NCBI RefSeq assembly: GCF_001625695.1
Contig: NZ_AUXY01000133.1
Location: 124,001 to 188,000, forward strand
Length of the DNA stretch: 64,000 nt
Reading direction: 5' to 3'
DNA from: Pseudoalteromonas luteoviolacea H33-S
GTDB lineage: Bacteria; Pseudomonadota; Gammaproteobacteria; Enterobacterales; Alteromonadaceae
The notes under the pieces are model-generated. The model had not been told where the DNA came from, did not search any database, and was given only the letters and a program-made list of their open reading frames with translations. Numbering within the stretch: position 1 is the stretch's first letter; each line of letters starts with the position of its first letter. A program made the translations under genes and the position numbers. This document shows positions 34,745 to 43,856 of the stretch, piece by piece.

Positions 34745-35818
34745 ATGTTTGGCATCAAGAAGTTTTTTAGTAAAGAAGATCCACAGCAAACTGAGATTAT
34801 GAAGCTATTAAATAGCTATCGTAGTGCGATTTTTCCGATGGGGGTTCAAAACGAGTGGATCTCATCGATTGAAAAAAGTAAGCCGCAATATCGTGTATTA
34901 ATTACGCTCCCTTTTGCTGCACATAATCAACAAAAGCAACTTGAGCAATATTTACATAAAAACAAGATAAAAGAAGTCGCTGTTACCATTGAAACCAGTA
35001 TTCCAGCTTCATACAAATTTAAGAAAATAAAGCATATTGTGCTTATTGCTTCCGGTAAAGGCGGGGTGGGCAAATCAACAACCGCAGTAAACCTAGCTTT
35101 AGCGCTCGAGCAAGAAGGTGCAAAAGTAGGACTACTTGATGCGGATATTTATGGACCTTCTATTCCATCATTGTTGGGTTTGGTTGGAGAACAACCTACA
35201 GCGAAAGATGACAAAACACTGAACCCGATGCAAAAATATGGATTAAATACGATGTCTATTGGTTACTTGGTACCAGCCGAAAATGCAACGGTATGGAGAG
35301 GACCAATGGCGTCGCAGGCATTAAATCAGTTACTTAATGAAACCGACTGGGGTGAATTAGATTACCTTATTGTTGATATGCCACCAGGAACAGGCGATAT
35401 ACAGCTTACTATGACGCAAAAGTTACCAGCCAGTGGTGCGGTCATTGTTACAACGCCACAAGACTTAGCGCTAGCAGATGCACAAAAAGGCATTGCCATG
35501 TTTGGGCAAGTTAATTTGCCCATAATAGGACTTATTGAAAATATGAGTTACTTTAACTGTCAGCATTGTGGTGAGAAAAACGCGCTTTTTGGTTCTGACG
35601 GCGGCAGTGAGTTAGCGGCGCGCCATGGTGTGCCTTTATTAGCTGAGATCCCACTAGATATTCAGATTAGAGAAGAGTCAGAAAAAGGGGAAAACTTAAT
35701 TTCTCAACGCACTAAGGTGGCTGAACATTATGTTTATTGTGCACAGCTTTTGAGTAGTATGTTGCACTTGCAATCAGCTGAAACATCAGCAGTCGAAATT
35801 ACTTTTTCTGACGACTAA
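34745..35818 (+). CDS. mrp: Mrp/ApbC-type iron-sulfur cluster carrier ATPase
   Basis: This P-loop protein (357 residues) is thought to carry and insert iron-sulfur clusters in the cytoplasm. The deviant Walker A is ASGKGGVGKSTTAVNLA, switch motifs are DADIYGPSIPSLLG and VDMPPGTGDIQLTM, and the cluster-binding CxxC is YFNCQHCGEKN. The N-terminal 90 residues resemble a diverged MIP18-like domain. It is divergent from metG, as in E. coli, across 190 bases. No terminator is evident after it. Confidence 0.95.
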   Translation: MFGIKKFFSKEDPQQTEIMKLLNSYRSAIFPMGVQNEWISSIEKSKPQYRVLITLPFAAHNQQKQLEQYLHKNKIKEVAVTIETSIPASYKFKKIKHIVLIASGKGGVGKSTTAVNLALALEQEGAKVGLLDADIYGPSIPSLLGLVGEQPTAKDDKTLNPMQKYGLNTMSIGYLVPAENATVWRGPMASQALNQLLNETDWGELDYLIVDMPPGTGDIQLTMTQKLPASGAVIVTTPQDLALADAQKGIAMFGQVNLPIIGLIENMSYFNCQHCGEKNALFGSDGGSELAARHGVPLLAEIPLDIQIREESEKGENLISQRTKVAEHYVYCAQLLSSMLHLQSAETSAVEITFSDD

Positions 35819-35950
35819 ATGTCTATTTTATATGATCTTGGGGATTTTATTTCTCTTGAACACTGGTAATTGGGTTGTTAGTCATCATACTTATACATGT
35901 GGTTCTTAGGGGTGTCTGGTTGAATTGACATTAACGTTGACATGTTTGTG

Positions 35951-35964
35951 ATAGCCTAGGCTAT
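35951..35964. promoter_or_regulatory. palindrome in the promoter region of the GGDEF-EAL gene
   Basis: ATAGCCTAGGCTAT is a perfect 14-base palindrome 35 bases before the start codon. It follows a TTGACA (35937-35942) by 8 bases and would cover the -10 region. A repressor site is possible; it has no second copy that I found in the window. Confidence 0.4.
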
Positions 35965-35998
35965 TGGCAATCGAAATCACTTACTCAAGGAGGTGGGT

Positions 35999-38467
35999 AT
36001 GTGGTTGTATGTTAAGAACATTGCATTGTTTTGCATGCTTTTAATTTGTAGCTATGGTTCGTTTGCATCTCAAAGTTATATCATTGAGCAAGTTTCAGAT
36101 ACATCAAACCAATTGACCATAGATTCTATCATTGATCGTTCAGCGAGCTTTACTCAAACAAAGGGAGAAATTCGCTTTGTTAAAGGTGAGACACTTTGGT
36201 TAAAAGTCTCTAGTGTCAGTGAGCTAGCTAACGAGTCTTTAGTTGCTTTAGGTTCCATTGAGGGAACTCTCAAGTTGTATCAAGTTGCTAACGGTAAGGT
36301 GGCTGCGTATAAGTTTGTTTCACCAGAACTCGCGCATCTTGCCCCAAACCTCCACATATTGCCTTCTATCACATTATCTACCGACAATCAGAGCTATGAT
36401 GTCTATATTAAAGTGCAAGCTAAATACAGTGGCATGTTATCTTTATCTGTGATGTCGTTGGAACAGTATAGAGAGGCGCTTAATTCGCGGTTGTTTATTG
36501 CTGGTGCCAGCAGTGGTATCCATTATTTCATTGCTTTTTTTGTGTTGTTGATGGCGATAAGTCAGTCACGAAAAGGGCTAGCGGTTTTAGCAGCTTATTT
36601 TGTCTGTGTCAGCATCCAAACAGGTGCATATAATGGGGCCAACAACCTAATTTTCCCAAGTGAATTGGCAAGCTATTTTGCAGTTTATCAAAGCCAAATC
36701 TATCTACTCTCTTTGATTTTTGCGGTACTTTTTCTGAATTATTTTGTTGTAGTTAAACGCTGTGACCCCAAATATACTAGGCTTGTCAGTGCATCTATTT
36801 GGGCACTAGCAGGATTAGCTGTTTTGATAGCTCCTTTGAATGCGCAGCACTCTCTTGTCTTCCACCTACTCGGTAGCTTGATCTGTTTCTTATTGTATAT
36901 TCTGGTATTACAGAATCAGTTTTACGAACATAAGCATGAGGTAGTGGCGATTGTTATCGCTTGGCTGCCTATTTTTATCTTTAAAATGTATGTTTTCATG
37001 AATCAATTTGGAATGTATGTGTCGATTGATCCATCCGTACTCAACCAGATATTTATCACGCTACATGTTGTTTTACTTGCGGCATACTTGTACTGGCATG
37101 ATAAAAACAAGAAAAAACAACTGTTGTTCTATGCCACTCATGACAAAGATACAGGGGCCCCTAATCGCTATATGTTGCAGCAGAGTTTAGACGGCTTAGG
37201 TAAAAGTCAAAAAGATCATACTTTACTTCTTTTTCGCCCGCTGGTTTTGCAAACCATTCGATTAAATATGGGCTGGAGCTATGCTAATGCTCACCTAAAA
37301 AAGTTATTGATGAAAGTGGGTGAGCAGTTAAATACTTATGGTAACACTGTAATTGCAGGGCATGATAATGTGCATACAGCCATCTATCGCCTAGATGATT
37401 CATTGTTTGCAATTGTTTTACTTGGAAAGTTTGAACTTAGCCAGGTAGAGCAGTTTGTTTGTGTTTTGTCTGCTAGCTTTGAGGAAGGTGTTGATTTTGG
37501 CGGAGACTTACTGGTAGATCAACTAGAAATAGGGGTGGCGAGTAATCCAATTCATGCAACAAATGCAGACGCATTGATACAGTGTGCAATGCAGGCGATG
37601 GCTGCAAAGCCCGCCGGGAGTAACAAGTGGCAGCTTTTTGACTTTAGTAATTCAATTGTCTCTCAAAGGCGGATAAAAATTGCTTCTGCGTTAAAGGTGG
37701 CTATTGAGCGAGAGCAGCTTAGTCTATACCTTCAACCTCAGCTCCATCTTGGAACTGGTCGTGTATACGGTGCAGAAGCATTATTAAGGTGGCATCACCC
37801 TGAACTAGGTGTTGTGCCGCCCAGTGAGTTTATTCCTGTTGCTGAGTCTTCGGGTATTATCTACGAACTTACTGAATGGGTGATTGAAACTGGATTAAAG
37901 CAGCAAGCTGAGCTTGTTCAATTGTTACCTGATCATACCTTATCACTGAATATCTCAGGTAAAGATGTAGGCCGCAAAGAGCTAACGGTGCAACTTATTG
38001 AGTTAGTGAATCAATATACTTTAGTGCCGACACAAATTGTTTTGGAGGTGACTGAGTCAGCAACAGTGGAGAATGAAAATACGTTGTTTGATACTTTAGG
38101 TGATTATCGAAGCATAGGGCTTAGAGTTGCGATTGATGATTTTGGTACTGGGTATTCATCACTGGCTTATTTAAGTCAGCTTGGATTTGATAAATTGAAA
38201 ATAGATAAACGCTTTGTTATGGACGTAGAAAGTTCGAGGACCAACCAAACAATTTGTAAAGCCACTTGTGATATGGCGCACAGTTTAGGATCTGTTGTTG
38301 TTGCTGAGGGAATTGAAAGTGAGCAAAGCTATCGTCAGTTGCAACAGTATCAGTGCGATATTGGGCAAGGGTATTTTATTTCAAGGCCACTACCTTTTGA
38401 AGACTACAAAAAATGGCTGCATAGAATGATTGAGGTTGAGGACGTTATTCATTACCTCACATCTTAA
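35999..38467 (+). CDS. 7TMR-type receptor with degenerate GGDEF and EAL domains
   Basis: A signal peptide ending in YGSFAS is followed by an extracellular 7TMR-DISM-like domain (about residues 25-160), seven membrane segments, a GGDEF-like domain and an EAL domain. The GGDEF site is lost (YRLDDSLFAIVL). The EAL domain looks active: AEALLRWHH, NISGKDVG, LEVTESATVE, AIDDFGTGYSS, LKIDKRFV and VAEGIESEQS. It should break down c-di-GMP in response to an outside ligand, perhaps a sugar, since DISM domains often bind carbohydrate. AAGGAGG lies five bases before the ATG at 35999, which decides the start. It overlaps the convergent kinase gene by 4 bases. Confidence 0.92.
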   Translation: MWLYVKNIALFCMLLICSYGSFASQSYIIEQVSDTSNQLTIDSIIDRSASFTQTKGEIRFVKGETLWLKVSSVSELANESLVALGSIEGTLKLYQVANGKVAAYKFVSPELAHLAPNLHILPSITLSTDNQSYDVYIKVQAKYSGMLSLSVMSLEQYREALNSRLFIAGASSGIHYFIAFFVLLMAISQSRKGLAVLAAYFVCVSIQTGAYNGANNLIFPSELASYFAVYQSQIYLLSLIFAVLFLNYFVVVKRCDPKYTRLVSASIWALAGLAVLIAPLNAQHSLVFHLLGSLICFLLYILVLQNQFYEHKHEVVAIVIAWLPIFIFKMYVFMNQFGMYVSIDPSVLNQIFITLHVVLLAAYLYWHDKNKKKQLLFYATHDKDTGAPNRYMLQQSLDGLGKSQKDHTLLLFRPLVLQTIRLNMGWSYANAHLKKLLMKVGEQLNTYGNTVIAGHDNVHTAIYRLDDSLFAIVLLGKFELSQVEQFVCVLSASFEEGVDFGGDLLVDQLEIGVASNPIHATNADALIQCAMQAMAAKPAGSNKWQLFDFSNSIVSQRRIKIASALKVAIEREQLSLYLQPQLHLGTGRVYGAEALLRWHHPELGVVPPSEFIPVAESSGIIYELTEWVIETGLKQQAELVQLLPDHTLSLNISGKDVGRKELTVQLIELVNQYTLVPTQIVLEVTESATVENENTLFDTLGDYRSIGLRVAIDDFGTGYSSLAYLSQLGFDKLKIDKRFVMDVESSRTNQTICKATCDMAHSLGSVVVAEGIESEQSYRQLQQYQCDIGQGYFISRPLPFEDYKKWLHRMIEVEDVIHYLTS

Positions 38468-40491
38468 GTGTTACTTACAGACATAGTTTCAAGGCAGCGA
38501 GAGATCAAGTTGCCGAGTGTCATAAAGTCAATGGGCTTTGGCAGCATATCTGTCATTCCCACCTCAGATAGGTGTCTTTTGCTGAGCTCATCTGTATTAG
38601 CTGTCATAGCGATAATGGTAGCATGAGGTGGAAGTAGTTTACGATCAAAAATAACCTTTGCAGCTGTCAGCCCATCCATAACCGGCATCATACTATCCAT
38701 GAATATGATGTCGTACTTATTATTCTGTTCACACTGTTTTATTGCAATTTCACCATTGCTTGCAGTATGCGGGGTTATATTAAATTTATTTAAAAATGCT
38801 TTCATCACTTTTAGATTAATCAGGTTATCCTCCACAACGAGCACATTCAAGATAGATGCGTCAAAGCTATGCTGTTTTAGAGGTTTTTCAATTGCGGGCT
38901 TTGGCACTAATTTTAGGGGGATACATACACTAAATTGGCTGCCTTTTTGTAGGGCGCTGGTTATATCAATTGTGCCTTGCATGAGATCTATCAGTTCTTT
39001 CACAATGGACATACCAAGCCCTGTTCCGCCAAAATGACTACCTATTTCGTTTTCCCCTTGTTTAAATGGTTCAAATAAATACTGAATGCTTTTGGGTGAC
39101 ATGCCTATACCTGTGTCATTCACATCAATAAAAAGATTGACACCATCTGTGCGAGGTTGAGAATGGACTCTGAGACTCACGCTGCCATATTCAGTAAATT
39201 TGACGGCGTTACTAATAAGATTAGTGATAATTTGAGTTAGTCGTAGTGGATCACATGTTACCCAGCATGTTTTAGGTAATTCGATGTCAGAGCAAAAATC
39301 AATGCCTTTGTTGCTTGCCAGCTGTTTAGATAATTCTACAAGGTCATCGATTAAGGGAGGGATGTTGCAATCTTGGTGAGTTAAAGAAAGGCCTTCTTGA
39401 GATATTTTTGAGAAGTCTAAAATTTCGTTTACCAGGCCAGTTAAAATGTCTGTGCTGCGTAGCGCAAGTTGAAGGTGCTCTGTAATCTGATTTTCATCAG
39501 TTTCATCCATTGCGCTTAATAGCATGCCATTTATCCCGTTTAATGGGGTTCTCATTTCATGGCTTATTTTCGCCAAAAGTAAGCTACGCTCATTTAGCAA
39601 TTTCTCGGCATCTAATTTTTGTTGTTGAAGGTTGTTTCTTAGTTCAACATCTTTGGTAATGTTTTGTATGGAACCAATTAGATACATTTCTCCATCTTGA
39701 TCAATGGTTCTTTCCCCATGACATGACACCCAAATTTCTCTGTTTAGTTTGGTTTTGACTTGTAATTCTAACTCCCATGGCAAGCCGCTATCTAAGGCAT
39801 TATCAATGGCACCGGAAAATGCTTGGCGGTGCGCATCTTCGTTGATGAGTGCAAACCATTCATTGAGTGAGAGTGTCGAATCTAACTCTAGTTGATGGAT
39901 CCGCTTAGCTTCATCGCTCCAAAAGACTTGATTAGAAGATATATCAATTCGCCAACTGCCCATTGATGCAACTTGCTCCATTTTTGCTAGCGTTTTGTAG
40001 TTAATCTTGAACTTGCTTTCAGACTCTATTCTTGCAAGTTCACATCCTAACCACTGAGCAAACAACTCGACATAGTCAATGTGTTCGGCGGTAAAAGGGT
40101 TGCTCACCTTAGCAGCTGAAAAGTTAATGGTTCCAAATGTTTGACTTGCAATGCGTATCGGTGCACCGATATAGGATTCTAGTTGGAAATTTTGATAGCA
40201 AGGGTGGGAAGCAATATTGCTCGAACCTGCATGGTGAAAGGACAGCGCTTTATTGGCTTTTAAAGTGTGAGTACAGTATGTGCCTGCTAAGTCAAATTGG
40301 CATTTTGGTTCGAGTGAAGGACTATCTGACTCGACATACAAAATGGTGTATTTATCATCAATAACTTGACTCACAATTGCTATTTCTAGATCAAAAACAT
40401 CGAGTCCAAACCGCAGTAATGATTGAATTTTTTCCTCGGTGCTCAATTCTTGTTTTGATACAATATTATGAAATTGCCTTAAAAAACTCAC
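38464..40491 (-). CDS. hybrid sensor histidine kinase (GAF, PAS, kinase, receiver)
   Basis: The protein has no membrane segment. Domains in order: GAF (about 15-155), PAS (170-285), dimer/phospho-acceptor domain with His about 311 in KISHEMRTPLNG, ATPase domain (ITNLISNAVKFTE, DTGIGM, GTGLGMSIVKEL) and a C-terminal receiver (VVEDNLINLKV, phospho-Asp in IIFMDSMMPVMDG, Lys in DMLPKPID). It is a cytoplasmic phosphorelay kinase that lacks its own Hpt domain; a lone Hpt protein is encoded at 42127. The start is GTG at 40491 or TTG at 40494; AAGGA lies 9 or 6 bases before them. Its last four bases overlap the convergent EAL gene. Confidence 0.92.
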   Translation of the reverse strand: MSFLRQFHNIVSKQELSTEEKIQSLLRFGLDVFDLEIAIVSQVIDDKYTILYVESDSPSLEPKCQFDLAGTYCTHTLKANKALSFHHAGSSNIASHPCYQNFQLESYIGAPIRIASQTFGTINFSAAKVSNPFTAEHIDYVELFAQWLGCELARIESESKFKINYKTLAKMEQVASMGSWRIDISSNQVFWSDEAKRIHQLELDSTLSLNEWFALINEDAHRQAFSGAIDNALDSGLPWELELQVKTKLNREIWVSCHGERTIDQDGEMYLIGSIQNITKDVELRNNLQQQKLDAEKLLNERSLLLAKISHEMRTPLNGINGMLLSAMDETDENQITEHLQLALRSTDILTGLVNEILDFSKISQEGLSLTHQDCNIPPLIDDLVELSKQLASNKGIDFCSDIELPKTCWVTCDPLRLTQIITNLISNAVKFTEYGSVSLRVHSQPRTDGVNLFIDVNDTGIGMSPKSIQYLFEPFKQGENEIGSHFGGTGLGMSIVKELIDLMQGTIDITSALQKGSQFSVCIPLKLVPKPAIEKPLKQHSFDASILNVLVVEDNLINLKVMKAFLNKFNITPHTASNGEIAIKQCEQNNKYDIIFMDSMMPVMDGLTAAKVIFDRKLLPPHATIIAMTANTDELSKRHLSEVGMTDMLPKPIDFMTLGNLISRCLETMSVSNT

Positions 40492-40613
40492 CAAGTTAAA
40501 TCCTTCTGAACTAGTACAAGTTATGCGCTAATAGAATAAATATAAAAACTTTCGCAAGATGAATAATATATTAATATTTCTGATAATCAATTGGCTTGGT
40601 GATTATATTTACG

Positions 40614-41405
40614 TTAATTAGATTGGAAATACAGTGCATGGCCTAGCGTATGAAAGTAGCGTTCAATATTTTGGGTTATCGGTTGCATCTCATCTGTGAG
40701 GGGGAACCCTCCGGCGCGCTCCAACTTAGAGTTGATGACATCAGACACTAAGAATTCGTTTTGAATGCTAGGTTGATGTGCAACAAAACATTCGAAAGCA
40801 CGTGCTGTGAGCTCTTGTGGCAAACTATAATAGAGCTGATGTGCCTGTTTGTCTAAATGAATACCTCTTTGAAAAAAGGCACTTGGTTTATTGCCATCAC
40901 TGCTAAGTAAAATACTTTTATAGATTTGGTCGAGCAGCTGATTGAGTGGGTGAGCTGTCTCTGGTGAGTTTGTGAGCCAAAGCGATGAAGCAAAGTCGTT
41001 GGCCTTACTAAACCCAAATAGGTGTTTACATATATAGTGATCAAATGCATGCCACCATTCATGCGCAAGTGCGCCACCTCCAGCATTTTTTGCAAGCGCT
41101 AAAGTTCTAGTGGATGGGGCATAATGAGCCTGTACGCCCTTTTGGCCACCACTGCCAAACGCGAGGTTCAAAGTACCTCTTAGGCCAATAGCGGTTGGAG
41201 GGAGAGAGAGTATTTGGGCAAGATCAGCCAGTGAGTCATAGATCAAATTGGCACTCAGGTGTTGTTCTTCTTTGGTAACCCAATTTCCTAAAGTAATCGT
41301 TTTAAAGCCAAATGTCGTTTTCAATTCGTCAAAACAAACTTGGTCACCAAACCGATAATCAGGTCCCGAGCGCTTAAAATGCCTGTGTAATCTAGTGCTC
41401 TTCAT
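40614..41405 (-). CDS. HEWWH-motif zincin-like protein (resembles CLCA_X / LPD1 proteins)
   Basis: The core segment GLRGTLNLAFGSGGQKG, AHYAPSTRTLALAK and GGGALAHEWWHAFDHYI resembles the zincin domain found in large phage polyvalent proteins (LPD1) and proteins labelled CLCA_X. HEWWH (residues 115-119) is an HExxH zinc motif, with Asp at 122. A later Glu in LTARAFECFV could be the third ligand. A metalloprotease-like fold is therefore likely, but activity and target are unknown. The start at 41405 overlaps the TapT stop by 14 bases, suggesting coupling; a longer frame from 41453 is possible. No signal peptide is seen. Confidence 0.75.
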   Translation of the reverse strand: MKSTRLHRHFKRSGPDYRFGDQVCFDELKTTFGFKTITLGNWVTKEEQHLSANLIYDSLADLAQILSLPPTAIGLRGTLNLAFGSGGQKGVQAHYAPSTRTLALAKNAGGGALAHEWWHAFDHYICKHLFGFSKANDFASSLWLTNSPETAHPLNQLLDQIYKSILLSSDGNKPSAFFQRGIHLDKQAHQLYYSLPQELTARAFECFVAHQPSIQNEFLVSDVINSKLERAGGFPLTDEMQPITQNIERYFHTLGHALYFQSN

Positions 41406-41997
41406 TGAGGTATCGTTGTTTAACGTCTGCGGGCATAAACTTTGTTTGCTCATGTATCATACCTGCGAGCAAATCATGCAGCGGCTTAACGTTTAACGAT
41501 TCATAACAGGATAAGAAATGTGCACACGCTTCTAAGGTTGATAAACTGTACGATTGTTCAGCTTTTCTAATCGAATACTTATTCTCTGGCAATTGTGAAA
41601 ATGAGACTTTTGGTAGATCATTCAACCAAGGGTTTAGCATGGTAATTTTATTTACTTTTTTCCAAGTGCCGTCTAATACGAAAAGTGTGTCTATTGGGTT
41701 TACATTTTTATCAATATTTTCAACTTGAAGCGCATTTTCGCTTGGAAATAGCAAAGCACAATGACTCGAAGAAGCTATTTGTTGTGGGATTGAAAAATCA
41801 GACGGGCTCTCACCTACGTATATTTGAATATTGCTTAATTGAAGATTTAGCAGTCTAACTGTATTTTTTGCTACACAGACTTCGTTCGGGTGCTGCAATA
41901 TGATGATCGTTGTTTTATTGCTAATCACAGGGCTAATATAGTGACAAACACATGTTTTAATAGAAAAATGGCAAATATTGCAGGTACTTCTTTTCAT
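41392..41997 (-). CDS. tapT: tRNA-uridine aminocarboxypropyltransferase (DTW domain)
   Basis: TapT (E. coli YfiP) transfers the 3-amino-3-carboxypropyl group of S-adenosylmethionine to uridine 47 of tRNA, giving acp3U. The zinc-type Cys cluster at the N-terminus is CNICHFSIKTCVCHY, and the family-naming DTW motif appears as LDGTWKKVNK. ENKYSIRKAEQSYSLSTLEA matches the conserved C-terminal block. The length of 201 residues is normal for the shorter YfiP class. The zincin-like gene overlaps its 3' end. Confidence 0.88.
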   Translation of the reverse strand: MKRSTCNICHFSIKTCVCHYISPVISNKTTIIILQHPNEVCVAKNTVRLLNLQLSNIQIYVGESPSDFSIPQQIASSSHCALLFPSENALQVENIDKNVNPIDTLFVLDGTWKKVNKITMLNPWLNDLPKVSFSQLPENKYSIRKAEQSYSLSTLEACAHFLSCYESLNVKPLHDLLAGMIHEQTKFMPADVKQRYLNEEH

Positions 41998-42126
41998 ATA
42001 GGCTTGGAACAGGTTACATTGGTATATATCTTAACATAATTTATAGTTGGCTTTGCTCTTGTTGATACTCTTAACTAGCATATAGTTATAATTAGATACA
42101 CGGGCAATAGACAATAAAGGACTTTT

Positions 42127-42471
42127 ATGGATACTAGAATTGATGAAACTTGCTTGGAAAACATGCAGGCACTGCTTGGAGAGCAATTTAATGATACGTT
42201 AGAGTTTTGTCTAAGCGAATTTGATCGTCTGGCAAATGAAGTTAAGGCGACGATAGATAATGACTTAGAAGCCGCAACAAGAAATGCGCATAGCCTTAAA
42301 TCAAATGCGGCACAATTCGGCGCAATGAGTTTAGCTGATGTGGCTAGAACGATTGAAATGTCATTGGTCGAAAACAATGTAGAGCTTGCTAAGACGCAAG
42401 TCAGTGTTTTGTGCTCAGAGGTAGATGCCTCTAAAGCGCTTTTACAAAGGTGGTTAACGTCCAGTGTGTAA
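42127..42471 (+). CDS. stand-alone histidine phosphotransfer (Hpt) protein
   Basis: The 114-residue all-helical protein has the Hpt motif RNAHSLKSNAAQFGA, with the phosphorylatable His followed by Lys two residues later. Such proteins shuttle phosphoryl groups between receiver domains. It has no partner in its own transcript. The hybrid kinase at 38464, which lacks an Hpt domain, is the nearest candidate donor; this pairing is inference. It is divergent from tapT. Confidence 0.88.
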   Translation: MDTRIDETCLENMQALLGEQFNDTLEFCLSEFDRLANEVKATIDNDLEAATRNAHSLKSNAAQFGAMSLADVARTIEMSLVENNVELAKTQVSVLCSEVDASKALLQRWLTSSV

Positions 42472-42620
42472 ATAGGGAGCTTAGGCTGGTAAGAGCGCTA
42501 TCGAATCGTAAATAAATAGATGTATTGCCCTAATCACACTTCAGTTAAATAAATCCCGCGATTAACCCTTTCAAAACCCCTCATTCATCGTTATGCTAAG
42601 TTTGGATTGAGGGGAATATC

Positions 42621-43835
42621 ATGAATAAAATAAGTAAAAGCAATAAATTAAATGGGGTGTGTTATGACATTCGCGGACCTGTTTTGTCACAAGCACAAAA
42701 AATGGAAGATGAAGGCGTCAAAGTCTTAAAACTCAATATTGGTAACCCAGCGGCTTTTGGATTTGACATGCCTGAAGACATGCATCGAGACATTATTAGA
42801 AATTTGCGAAACGGGCAGGGATATTGTGATTCAAAGGGATTGTACTCAGCACGTGTTGCTGTTTACCAATACTATCAGCAGAAAAACTTTCCAAATATCA
42901 GTGTTGATAACACCTTTATAGGCAATGGGGTGAGTGAGCTGATCCAAATGGTCACGCAAGCTCTATTGAATGACGGCGATGAAGTATTGATCCCCGCTCC
43001 TGATTATCCGCTTTGGACTGCCTCTGTTAAATTAGCAGGGGGTGCGCCAGTGCACTACATGTGTGATGAATGTGCAGATTGGTTCCCTGATATTGCCGAT
43101 ATCAAAGATAAGATCACCAGTAAAACAAAGGCACTGGTATTAGTTAATCCGAATAACCCAACGGGAGCCGTGTATAGCAAAGCGCTTTTACAAGAGCTTA
43201 TCGAGATTGCCAGAGAGCACAAGTTACTTATTCTAAGTGACGAAATTTACGAGAAAATACTGTTTGATGGTACAGAACATTTTTCAATTGGTTCGTTATG
43301 TGATGACTTACCCGTGATTACGTTCAATGGATTAGCTAAAACGTACCGAGCCGCTGGTCTTAGAATGGGCTGGATGGTGGCAAGTGGTAAAATTTCTGTC
43401 ATGCGTGACTTACTTGAAGGCTTAAACATGCTCGCTTCTATGCGTTTGTGTGCAAATGTACCAGCACAATTTGCGATACAGCAGGCTTTGGGTGGTGTGC
43501 AATCGATAGACGACCTGCTTCTACCCGGCGGGCGTTTGTATGAGCAACGCAATATTGCATGGCAGGGATTGAATGAAATTCAAGGCATATCCTGTGTAAA
43601 ACCAAAAGGTGCTTTGTATGCCTTTGCGAAAGTTGATACAAAACACTTTAACGTTAAAAACGATGAGCTAATGGTACTTGACCTATTAAGAGAAGAGAAA
43701 ATATTGCTCGTTCATGGTCGGGCTTTTAATTGGCCTTCTCCTGATCATTTTAGGTTGGTTTTCTTGCCTCATAAGGATGAGCTAGAACCTGCATTACAGT
43801 CTATGCATCGCTTTTTTGATCATTATCGACAGTAA
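42621..43835 (+). CDS. alaA: alanine-synthesising aminotransferase AlaA
   Basis: AlaA is a PLP enzyme that makes alanine from pyruvate and glutamate. It starts with SNKLNGVCYDIRGPVLSQAQ, close to E. coli AlaA (YfbQ). It has the PLP lysine in FNGLAKTYRAAGLRMGW and the conserved EGLNMLASMRLCANVPAQF. The length of 404 residues equals the E. coli enzyme. GAGGGG precedes the ATG. It converges with the five-gene dapE operon, with only 21 bases between stops. Confidence 0.94.
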   Translation: MNKISKSNKLNGVCYDIRGPVLSQAQKMEDEGVKVLKLNIGNPAAFGFDMPEDMHRDIIRNLRNGQGYCDSKGLYSARVAVYQYYQQKNFPNISVDNTFIGNGVSELIQMVTQALLNDGDEVLIPAPDYPLWTASVKLAGGAPVHYMCDECADWFPDIADIKDKITSKTKALVLVNPNNPTGAVYSKALLQELIEIAREHKLLILSDEIYEKILFDGTEHFSIGSLCDDLPVITFNGLAKTYRAAGLRMGWMVASGKISVMRDLLEGLNMLASMRLCANVPAQFAIQQALGGVQSIDDLLLPGGRLYEQRNIAWQGLNEIQGISCVKPKGALYAFAKVDTKHFNVKNDELMVLDLLREEKILLVHGRAFNWPSPDHFRLVFLPHKDELEPALQSMHRFFDHYRQ

Positions 43836-43856
43836 GGTTTATTTTTAGAAGGGCGT

